Assembly: GCA_904502005.1 (NCBI GenBank) | Contig: CAJGDC010000025.1 | Location: 1 to 26,131, forward strand | Source: an uncultured Alistipes sp. | GTDB lineage: Bacteria; Bacteroidota; Bacteroidia; Bacteroidales; Rikenellaceae | Direction: 5' to 3' | Length of the DNA: 26,131 nucleotides | Made by a program: the position numbers and the translations under genes | Notes under the pieces: generated by a model | The model's database searches: none | Told to the model about the DNA's origin: nothing | Seen by the model: the letters and a program-made list of their open reading frames with translations, nothing else | Shown here: positions 1-5,907 of the stretch, piece after piece | Position numbering within the stretch: the stretch's first letter is position 1 | Layout: each line of letters begins with the position of its first letter

Positions 1-332
1 AGCTTACTGGTATGGCATTCCGCGTACCTACTCTCGACGTTTCAGTTGTTGACCTTACTGTAAACCTTGCTAAGCCAGCTACTTACGCTGAGATTTGCGA
101 GGCTATGAAGGCTGCTTCTGAGGGTGAGCTCGCAGGTGTTCTTGGTTACACTGAGGAGGACGTTGTATCTTCAGACTTCCTCGGCGACGCACGCACTTCT
201 ATCTTCGATAAGAAGGCTGGTATCGCTCTTACTGACACCTTCGTTAAGGTTGTTTCTTGGTATGACAACGAGTGGGGTTACTCTAACAAGGTGCTTGACC
301 TTATCTCTGTAATGAAGGCTTACAACAAGTAA
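1..332 (+). CDS. gap: Glyceraldehyde-3-phosphate dehydrogenase, C-terminal part (5' end outside window)
   Basis: This is the last ~110 residues of GAPDH, the glycolytic enzyme that converts glyceraldehyde-3-phosphate, NAD and phosphate to 1,3-bisphosphoglycerate. The reading frame enters at base 3 as LTGMAFRVPTLDVSVVDLTV, the strongly conserved strand of the catalytic domain. It continues through SSDFLGDARTSIFD and ends with the family signature WYDNEWGYSNKVLDL shortly before the TAA stop. The catalytic cysteine and the NAD-binding domain lie upstream of the window. Codons are strongly biased (GGT, CGC, AAG, AAC), as expected for a highly expressed gene. The ATG at base 12 is an internal methionine, not the start. 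A palindromic repeat element begins seven bases after the stop codon. Confidence 0.97.
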   Translation, partial: LTGMAFRVPTLDVSVVDLTVNLAKPATYAEICEAMKAASEGELAGVLGYTEEDVVSSDFLGDARTSIFDKKAGIALTDTFVKVVSWYDNEWGYSNKVLDLISVMKAYNK

Positions 333-338
333 AAATCC

Positions 339-450
339 GATTTCAGGCGGTATTTACTGCGTTACACTTCAATAGCCGAGTTGCTCACATACGCTTTAGT
401 ATGCTGCGCACTCGGCTTTTTGTGTGCCTTGTAAATTCTCGCCTAAAATC
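339..450. repeat. Long imperfect palindrome, copy 1 (112 nt; shares a 74-nt core with copy 2)
   Basis: The element folds into one long hairpin. The outer arms are GATTT (339-343) with AAATC (446-450), AGGCG (345-349) with CGCCT (440-444), and ATTTAC (352-357) with GTAAAT (431-436). The centre has GCCGAGT (375-381) with ACTCGGC (410-416), GC (383-384) with GC (408-409), and CATAC (388-392) with GTATG (399-403), capped by GCTTTA. The core at 357-430 is 71/74 identical to 18160-18233. It lies directly behind the GAPDH stop, so it would form the 3' end of that mRNA and may act in termination, processing or stability. No transposase is visible. Confidence 0.85.
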
Positions 451-471
451 ATATTTGCAGTACGACGAAGT

Positions 472-491
472 ACAGCCCTTCGCTGTTTTTT
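472..491 (+). terminator. Possible short intrinsic terminator downstream of gap
   Basis: ACAGC (472-476) pairs with GCTGT (482-486) around a CCTTC loop and is followed by T residues to 491. The stem is only 5 bp, and CGAAG (466-470) with CTTCG (478-482) could form a competing hairpin, so this is a weak call. Confidence 0.4.
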
Positions 492-615
492 ATGGCGAGC
501 GTTACATATGACACATTCTGCCGCCAAATTATCCCGTACTCAGTAGTCTCTTGTAGCTCCCTCCCTCCCAAAAATACTCTATTCGGTCACAATTGTGAGG
601 TTGAGGGTTAAAAAG
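492..615. other. Non-coding spacer between the gap 3' region and the AraC promoter
   Basis: I see no coding frame, strong hairpin or repeat here. Together with the palindrome, the weak terminator and the promoter it makes up the 351-nt gene-free stretch between gap and the AraC-type regulator. Confidence 0.5.
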
Positions 616-646
616 TTGCAAAGGTGACGAGAAAAGGTTACTTTTG
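616..646 (+). promoter_or_regulatory. Bacteroidota-type promoter of the AraC-family regulator
   Basis: TTG (616-618) and TACTTTTG (639-646) are separated by 20 nt. They match the -33 and -7 elements (TTTG / TAnnTTTG) used by the primary sigma factor of this phylum, with a slightly truncated -33 box. The start point would fall near 653, giving a leader of about 30 nt before the ATG at 684. Confidence 0.6.
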
Positions 647-683
647 TCAATAATAATATTTTCAAGGATAAAATCAAACAATT

Positions 684-1529
684 ATGCAGGTCGTGCAAGC
701 AATTGGGGCGGTGAAAGTGTCAAATAGAACCTCTGTAGGTATTAGGACATTGAATATCAAGCAGAAAGTGGTCGGTATGGTACTGCGTGGCACAAAGAAG
801 ATTTACCACGACGATAGAGTGACCATTGCCGAGGCTGGCGATATGTTCCTGCTCAATGAGGGTCTGCATCATATTGAGGAGTGCGCTGACAATCAACTTT
901 TTGAGCAGATTCTCTTCTATATTACCGCCGAAGAGTTACACAAGCATATTGTTACACTTATCCAGCAGTATCAATTAGAGTGTTTTACGACCCATCATTG
1001 TCGCAAGTGCCAGAGTAATAACTTTGTTGTCAGTAAACCCAACAAGTCGTTGTCTGAGTTCTTCAGTAGCATAAACAACACCTTTAATAGCACTAATAGC
1101 CAAATTGGTGAGCATCTTCGCCAAATGCGAACTATTGAGTTGGTCTATCATATTCTCTGCTCCGAGGATGGCTGCCTGAAAAATCAACTACTCCAGGGTG
1201 CAGACATTGATAGAGTTAAATTCATGAGGTGTATATACGATCATATTCTCAAAGAGTGTACGGTCGAGAGCCTTGCCGCAGCGACACATCGCTCGCCGAC
1301 ATCGTTCAAGAAGGAGTTTCGTCGCTACTTCCACACCTCGCCACATAAGTGGTTTATCAACCAACGCCTTCAAATTGCGCATACGATGCTCCTCTCTACA
1401 GACCAGACCGTCGAGCAAATTGGTAACTACTGCTGCCTACATAACCCCTCACACTTTATCAGCCGCTTCCGCGAGCGCTACAACATGACCCCGAAGGTCT
1501 TTAGACAAGTGGCGAGGGGTGAGAAATAG
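684..1529 (+). CDS. AraC/XylS-family transcriptional regulator
   Basis: This is a 281-residue one-component regulator. The C-terminal ~100 residues are a typical AraC double helix-turn-helix DNA-binding domain: a first HTH around TVESLAAATHRSPTSFKKEF, the FHTSPHKWFINQRLQIA linker, a second HTH around QTVEQIGNYCCLHNPSHFIS, and the family ending FRERYNMTPKVFR. The N-terminal ~170 residues resemble a small beta-rich sensing domain (GMVLRGTKKIYHDDR, followed by an EAGDMFLLNEG stretch), somewhat like ExsA-type regulators, but the ligand or partner cannot be inferred. The gene is monocistronic, with its own promoter and a bidirectional terminator. It converges on the metal-type operon to its right; a regulatory link to that operon is possible but unsupported by sequence. 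Confidence 0.92.
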   Translation: MQVVQAIGAVKVSNRTSVGIRTLNIKQKVVGMVLRGTKKIYHDDRVTIAEAGDMFLLNEGLHHIEECADNQLFEQILFYITAEELHKHIVTLIQQYQLECFTTHHCRKCQSNNFVVSKPNKSLSEFFSSINNTFNSTNSQIGEHLRQMRTIELVYHILCSEDGCLKNQLLQGADIDRVKFMRCIYDHILKECTVESLAAATHRSPTSFKKEFRRYFHTSPHKWFINQRLQIAHTMLLSTDQTVEQIGNYCCLHNPSHFISRFRERYNMTPKVFRQVARGEK

Positions 1530-1541
1530 ATATTAAATAAA

Positions 1542-1567
1542 AAGACACGCCTTTTTTGGCGTGTCTT
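1542..1567. terminator. Bidirectional intrinsic terminator between convergent units
   Basis: AAGACACGCC (1542-1551) and GGCGTGTCTT (1558-1567) form a perfect 10-bp stem around TTTTTT. The AT-rich flank on the left supplies a U-tract for transcripts coming from the minus strand, so the element can serve both the AraC gene and the operon ending at 1586. Confidence 0.85.
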
Positions 1568-1585
1568 GTTGCTTGTGTTCAGTTT

Positions 1586-1957
1586 TTAGTGTTTGTGACC
1601 GTGGTGACCATGGCTGTGACCACTGTGGCTGTGGTGCTGCTTGTAGTGCTCAAACTCCTCTGGAGTCATGTGCTTTACAACTTTAACCTTTAGGTCTGCG
1701 AACGATGGCTTAAGACCCTCCGGGGTATTCTTTGAAGCGTCGTATGTTACTGCTACGCTCTTTGTAGCAACATCGCACTTAACGCTACGAACACCCTTGC
1801 CGTAGAAGTTGTCGTAAATCTTCTTTGTACAACCCTCACAGTCAATGTCAGTGATAAAAACGGTGGTAACAATCTGTTTTGCAGGCTTCTCTGCCTTCTG
1901 TGCTGATGCACCTGCCACAGTTAGTAGCGCAAGTGCAAGAATGATAATTTTCTTCAT
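1586..1957 (-). CDS. Secreted heavy-metal-associated (HMA) domain protein with His-rich tail
   Basis: This 123-residue protein has a signal peptide (MKKIIILALALLTVAGASAQ, cleavage near residue 20) and a single HMA-like ferredoxin fold at about residues 30-100. The metal-binding loop is DIDCEGCTKKI (Cys40 and Cys43), a variant of the usual GMTCxxC. The last 20 residues are histidine-rich (SHSGHSHGHHGHKH), a likely second metal-binding site. It probably binds copper, zinc or a similar soft metal in the periplasm or at the envelope. It lies 21 nt behind the TonB-dependent receptor and is the last gene of the minus-strand unit. HMA proteins can deliver metal to a transporter or act as a sink; the sequence does not say which. 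Confidence 0.88.
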   Translation of the reverse strand: MKKIIILALALLTVAGASAQKAEKPAKQIVTTVFITDIDCEGCTKKIYDNFYGKGVRSVKCDVATKSVAVTYDASKNTPEGLKPSFADLKVKVVKHMTPEEFEHYKQHHSHSGHSHGHHGHKH

Positions 1958-1978
1958 AGTTTTATTGAATTTTAGTTG

Positions 1979-4324
1979 TTAGTACAAGTTAAATCGTACG
2001 CCAATATATATCTTACGACCCATCAGTGGACCCCAAACGCAAGCGGAGTTGAAAGTTGTATCGTATGGTGTTGCGTAGCCCAAAATTGGGTTGTTCTGCT
2101 TGTATCCTGCAATGTTCTCACAGCCGAGGTAGATATCCCACTGCTTGATTTTGCGGGTAACTTGAGCGAAGAACATTGGGTAGACTGGAGAGTATTCGCT
2201 CTGTTCAATATTGCCCGTCTGAGTAGGTATGCGACTCTTGCCATTGAGCTGTGCTGTAACGTCGAATGTCCACTTTCGCATACGGGTAGCATATTGGATG
2301 TTAAGCAATGTCTTATAGCGACTTACGAGTGGTCGCTCAACAAGTTGAGTGCTTCCATCGGCGCGAGTAATGGTATACTTGCTATCTGTATAGCGGAATG
2401 TGGCAAAAATGTCCAATCTCTCGGCTGGAGTCCAGCTAAGGTCTACCTGATAAGTGTTTGTGTATGACTTGCCATCCGTTGTGTAGACGTAGATATTCTC
2501 AGCATCGCGCTCCTGGTCTACGATAACGCTATGGTAGAGCTGAGTGCGGAAGTAGTCGAAGCTGATAGTCATATCCTGATAGTCTACGGTAGAGAATGTC
2601 TGTGCGAATGAACCACCAGCGGTAAGGGCCTTCTCCATGCGGTCAAAGGTGCGATCGAAAGGTTGGTCAAACACAATGCGACGACCAGTTGCCATAATGC
2701 CGATGTTGTCTGTGACAATGTCAGTAGGGCGGTAACCCATACCGGCAGAGGCGCGCAGAACGGTTGTAGGGGTGATGTTCCACTTGATGTGTCCGCGAGG
2801 GGTAAAGAGGTGCTTGCGGAAGTAGGCATTGTAGTCGTAGCGAGCACCAACAACAACGGAGAACTTCTCCTTGATGTTATAGGTATACTCTGCGTAGGCG
2901 CCCACCTCGCTCTCGTTGCGGTCAAAGTTGCGCAGAACGTTACTCTGATTAATATCTCCCCATACGCCTTCACGACCCCATGTGCGGTCTGTAAGAGCCT
3001 CAGCGACCCAGCGTGAAGAGGCTGAAAGTCCTGTGGCAAGCGATGAGTTGTATGTGAAGTAGTGGGTGTACATAAGGTTCATGTTTACCATATGCTGACC
3101 GCCTAAATAGCCCTTATCTGCGCCAAAGAAGGCATTCTCCTTAAAGAAATCGTAATCTACAACCATGGCGAAGTTGGAGCGCATCTCCTCGTTCTCCTCC
3201 TTGTCAAAGACACCGGCGCCTACTGGCTTACCCATCTTGAAGTAGGCATTTGCCTCCTGATTAGCTACAACGGAGCCGTAAACATTCTGCTCGCGCCACC
3301 AGTCATACCACATCTTGCCATCCTTGGTCTGCTTCATAGACTCCTTGAAATCCATCTGACCGCCCACGCGGTGGTCGTTCACATATTTAGCACCCCAGCG
3401 AACTTGAATGCCGTTGTCACCCTGATAGAGCCAGCGGTTAGCAACGTTTATCTGGCGAGCAAATGGTAGGTCACGGTAGCCGTCACCATTATGGTCGTAG
3501 CTCTTGGTATCTGCCGATGCGTGAGCAAGGATTACTGTTGTCAGCTTCTTGTCTTTTGTTACCGGTAGAGCAGTTGAGAGGTTCACCTCCGGCTTAAGCT
3601 CCGCGTCAAAGTATAGGTTTACAAAGAGTCGCTCCTCGTCTGTAGGCTTGCGGTGCTCAAGGTTAATTTGACCCGTAACAGCCTCATGTCCAGCAGTAAC
3701 GGATGCCACGCCCTTTGAGACCTGGATAGAGTTGAGCCACATGCCTGGAGTATATCCAAGACCATATGGGGCGCTCAATCCGCGCATAATGGCGCGATTC
3801 TCGTCAAGAATCTGTGTGTATGTGCCCGCAAGACCGAGCATCTTAATCTGTCGCGCACCTGAGATAGCATCTGAGTAACCGACAGTAACAGAGGCTGAGT
3901 TCTCAAAGCTCTCGGCAAGGTTACAGCACGCCATCTTACATAGACCGGCAAAAGAGATATTCTCGTTTTTCAAAATGCCATCGTGGCTGATGTAATTTCC
4001 ACGCAGATTACCCTCAACGACTACACTCTCAACGGCAACACCCTCAACAAGGTTGAAAAATACCTCAGTGGTGTTTTTATCGACAGTGACAGTGTCGTTG
4101 GTATAACCTAAAAATGAGCCAACAAGGCGGTTATGCTCCTTGACGCGATGTACGCGGAAGTAGCCATTCATATCGGCAGCCTCGCCGATGTTTGTCTCTG
4201 CCCAGTATACAGATGCACCCGGAAGTGCATTACCTGCTGCGTCCATTACGCGACCAGTGATGTCCTGTGCAGAGATATTTGCTGCACAAAGAACAGAAAA
4301 TGCAAAAATGATATATTTTTTCAT
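1979..4324 (-). CDS. TonB-dependent outer-membrane receptor (probable metal or chelate uptake)
   Basis: This is a 781-residue outer-membrane receptor energised by TonB-ExbBD. It has a signal peptide (MKKYIIFAFSVLCAANISAQ), then a carboxypeptidase-regulatory-like beta-sandwich of about 80 residues (ITGRVMDAAGNALPGASVYW ... DMNGYFRV). A plug domain follows (residues ~100-220, with GARQIKMLGLAGTYTQILDE and GLSAPYGLGYTPGMWLNSIQ), then a 22-strand-type barrel ending in an aromatic residue (GRKIYIGVRFNLY). I chose MKKYIIF as the start because the longer frame adds nine residues ahead of the signal peptide. There is no SusD partner, so it is not a glycan-utilisation SusC. Neighbouring HMA and Cys/His-rich genes suggest a metal or metallophore as the substrate; this is inference. 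Confidence 0.9.
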   Translation of the reverse strand: MKKYIIFAFSVLCAANISAQDITGRVMDAAGNALPGASVYWAETNIGEAADMNGYFRVHRVKEHNRLVGSFLGYTNDTVTVDKNTTEVFFNLVEGVAVESVVVEGNLRGNYISHDGILKNENISFAGLCKMACCNLAESFENSASVTVGYSDAISGARQIKMLGLAGTYTQILDENRAIMRGLSAPYGLGYTPGMWLNSIQVSKGVASVTAGHEAVTGQINLEHRKPTDEERLFVNLYFDAELKPEVNLSTALPVTKDKKLTTVILAHASADTKSYDHNGDGYRDLPFARQINVANRWLYQGDNGIQVRWGAKYVNDHRVGGQMDFKESMKQTKDGKMWYDWWREQNVYGSVVANQEANAYFKMGKPVGAGVFDKEENEEMRSNFAMVVDYDFFKENAFFGADKGYLGGQHMVNMNLMYTHYFTYNSSLATGLSASSRWVAEALTDRTWGREGVWGDINQSNVLRNFDRNESEVGAYAEYTYNIKEKFSVVVGARYDYNAYFRKHLFTPRGHIKWNITPTTVLRASAGMGYRPTDIVTDNIGIMATGRRIVFDQPFDRTFDRMEKALTAGGSFAQTFSTVDYQDMTISFDYFRTQLYHSVIVDQERDAENIYVYTTDGKSYTNTYQVDLSWTPAERLDIFATFRYTDSKYTITRADGSTQLVERPLVSRYKTLLNIQYATRMRKWTFDVTAQLNGKSRIPTQTGNIEQSEYSPVYPMFFAQVTRKIKQWDIYLGCENIAGYKQNNPILGYATPYDTTFNSACVWGPLMGRKIYIGVRFNLY

Positions 4325-4378
4325 GATATTTAAGTTATTGAACATAAACAAATTAGCGAAATTGTTTCGCTGTGAAGT

Positions 4379-4792
4379 TTATGCAATAACGGGAGGAGCT
4401 CTTAGCCCGGTAAGAGCAACAAATTCGGACTCTGGTAGCGGTATTTTTCGCTTGTCAAGATACTTTAGCTTCTCGCCTTCCAATGAGAAAGCCACCTCTG
4501 TTTGCATATCTCTGAAAACAGCGCAAACATAAGGTGCGAGGTCGGCAATAAATATCTTTTCGTAGTCGTATAGATCGATCTCTGTAGAGTGGTCGTGTGT
4601 GCAGCCGCAATTTGAAGGCAGCTTAATACCCTCGCCATTTGAGTGGCAATGGCTACAGCAGTGGCACGAGTGGTGAGTCTGAAAGTGGGTGCTGCGGGTG
4701 CAGTGGCAGAGAATAACGGAGAGCATAGCACCACAGCTTGCCATAATGTATACAGCAAGAAGCAACGATGATATAACTCTTTTAACTCCCAT
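4379..4792 (-). CDS. Cys/His-rich envelope protein of unknown function (HYC_CC_PP-like)
   Basis: This 137-residue protein has an N-terminal hydrophobic segment (about residues 4-28), either a signal peptide or an anchor. It contains ten cysteines and nine histidines, mostly clustered between residues 29 and 68 (CHC, then HHSCHCCSHCH, then CGCTHDH), which strongly suggests metal or redox chemistry. The C-terminus reads LRAPPVIA. The layout (His/Cys motif near the N-terminus, CC pair, terminal PP) recalls the small Bacteroidota proteins named HYC_CC_PP, but I cannot confirm membership. Its ATG directly follows the stop of the PqqD-like gene, so the two are probably translationally coupled; the receptor gene starts 54 nt downstream. 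The direct metal ligand role is inference from composition. Confidence 0.75.
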   Translation of the reverse strand: MGVKRVISSLLLAVYIMASCGAMLSVILCHCTRSTHFQTHHSCHCCSHCHSNGEGIKLPSNCGCTHDHSTEIDLYDYEKIFIADLAPYVCAVFRDMQTEVAFSLEGEKLKYLDKRKIPLPESEFVALTGLRAPPVIA

Positions 4793-5059
4793 TTACTCAA
4801 CTAATTCGCACTCCTGGAGCTTTCTGACCCATGCGGTAGCATCTGCAGCGGCAACATCCTCGCTAACCTCGTAGTTGTCAGTGAGGACCTTCGCCACATC
4901 CTCAACCTCAAACTCACGACCCTGAAGCTGCTCCCAAAGTAGTACTGAGGTTGCATTGAGGGCTATTACGCGGGTTAAGTCGGCACCGAAGCGACCCTGC
5001 TTGATGATAACATGCTCACCAGCAATCTCTCTAATCTTGTATCCTTCTTTTAGTTTCAT
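4793..5059 (-). CDS. PqqD-like protein, stand-alone
   Basis: This 88-residue protein has the PqqD/RRE-like layout. It opens with a short beta-hairpin (EGYKIREIAGEHVIIKQG), followed by the family-typical VIALNATSVLLWEQLQGREF, then a helical wing (DVAKVLTDNYEVSEDVAAADATAWVRKLQECELVE). In peptide-modification pathways PqqD relatives bind the leader peptide for a radical-SAM enzyme. No radical-SAM or precursor gene is nearby, and stand-alone PqqD-like proteins of unknown role occur in Bacteroidales. It is the first gene of the minus-strand unit. The -7 box (5064-5071) lies so close to the ATG that the mRNA may have almost no leader. Confidence 0.85.
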   Translation of the reverse strand: MKLKEGYKIREIAGEHVIIKQGRFGADLTRVIALNATSVLLWEQLQGREFEVEDVAKVLTDNYEVSEDVAAADATAWVRKLQECELVE

Positions 5060-5063
5060 GCCA

Positions 5064-5071
5064 CAAAGATA
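5064..5071 (-). promoter_or_regulatory. -7 promoter box for the minus-strand metal-type operon
   Basis: On the minus strand this reads TATCTTTG, a perfect TAnnTTTG element, only five bases ahead of the start codon at 5059. No good -33 TTTG is seen at the usual distance. Initiation here would yield a nearly leaderless transcript. Confidence 0.5.
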
Positions 5072-5133
5072 GTGAAAATTAGGATTGTTGATAAAATTTT
5101 TGACAAATTTTTCATAAAACCCGCAAAAAATTC

Positions 5134-5141
5134 TATCTTTG
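5134..5141 (+). promoter_or_regulatory. -7 promoter box for the acyltransferase/topoisomerase IV/ftsK operon
   Basis: TATCTTTG matches TAnnTTTG exactly and is the same octamer as in the divergent promoter. The -33 region is a T-rich run without a clear TTTG. The predicted start near 5148 favours translation from the ATG at 5182 over the TTG at 5158. Confidence 0.55.
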
Positions 5142-5181
5142 CACAGATATAACTACATTGGAGAAAACTACGTTATTGATT

Positions 5182-5904
5182 ATGTTATCGCTCATTTTTT
5201 ACATCTTTGTAATCATTGAACTGACCATATTTTTTATTCTGTCAGTTCTCGCCCTGATTGTATGCTACCCATTTGACAAGCCTCGCCGTGTTGTGCATGA
5301 GTTGTCAAGGGCTATCTGTATGTGTTTTTGGTATGTGCCGCTAACATGGCGACGCAATATCAAGGGGCTGGAGAATATTGATAAGAGCAAGAGTTATGTG
5401 ATTGCTATCAATCACAACTCTATGGCCGATATTGTAGCACTCTACTTCCTGCCGCTCAACTTCCGCTGGGTCAGCAAGCGAGAGGTGTTCCGCATTCCTT
5501 ACATTGGGCAGCTGCTCTCTATTCATGGAGATATTGCAATTGACCGCAGTAAGGGTGCAGACTCTATGCGCAAGGTGACTGAGTTGGGTAAGATGTGGAT
5601 TGGTCGTGGTGCCTCTATTGCGATGTTCCCTGAGGGTACACGCTCAAAGAGTGGCGAGATTGGTCGTTTCAAGCAGGGGGCCTTTGCCCTTGCAAAGGAG
5701 GCTAATGTAGAGATTTTGCCGGTTGTAATGCACGGTACACGCGATGTGCTAAAGAAAAACTTTATGGTCAATTGGCGCAATCGCCTTTCTGTAAGTGTTT
5801 TGCCTCCAATCAGCGTGGAAACAGTTCAGAGTCTGGAGACTGCAGAGCTTATTGATATGACCCGAACAATGATGTGTGAAGAGTACGAGAAAATTAGAAA
5901 GTAA
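5182..5904 (+). CDS. plsC: 1-acyl-sn-glycerol-3-phosphate acyltransferase (PlsC family)
   Basis: This membrane enzyme transfers an acyl chain to lysophosphatidic acid to make phosphatidic acid. It has one strong N-terminal membrane segment (residues ~2-28), then the PlsC core: block I NHNSMADIV with the catalytic H-x4-D (His78, Asp83 counted from this start), block II around FRWVSKREVFRIPYIG, block III FPEGTRSKSG, and block IV EILPVVMHGT. It is 240 residues from the ATG. A TTG at 5158 would add eight residues (248), but it would sit only ~10 nt from the predicted transcription start, so I prefer the ATG; the choice is uncertain. It leads the long plus-strand gene run and ends three bases before parE. 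A related lyso-lipid acyltransferase activity cannot be excluded. Confidence 0.88.
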   Translation: MLSLIFYIFVIIELTIFFILSVLALIVCYPFDKPRRVVHELSRAICMCFWYVPLTWRRNIKGLENIDKSKSYVIAINHNSMADIVALYFLPLNFRWVSKREVFRIPYIGQLLSIHGDIAIDRSKGADSMRKVTELGKMWIGRGASIAMFPEGTRSKSGEIGRFKQGAFALAKEANVEILPVVMHGTRDVLKKNFMVNWRNRLSVSVLPPISVETVQSLETAELIDMTRTMMCEEYEKIRK

Positions 5905-5907
5905 TAT

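Noticed and set aside
1976..2467. 163-codon plus-strand frame overlapping the TonB-dependent receptor gene.
   Set aside because: It is antisense to the receptor, whose full-length domain structure is clear. The translation shows no family features.
4325..4351. Nine extra N-terminal codons (MFMFNNLNI) for the TonB-dependent receptor.
   Set aside because: The signal peptide begins at MKKYIIF. The extra residues would put a polar stretch ahead of it and have no support.
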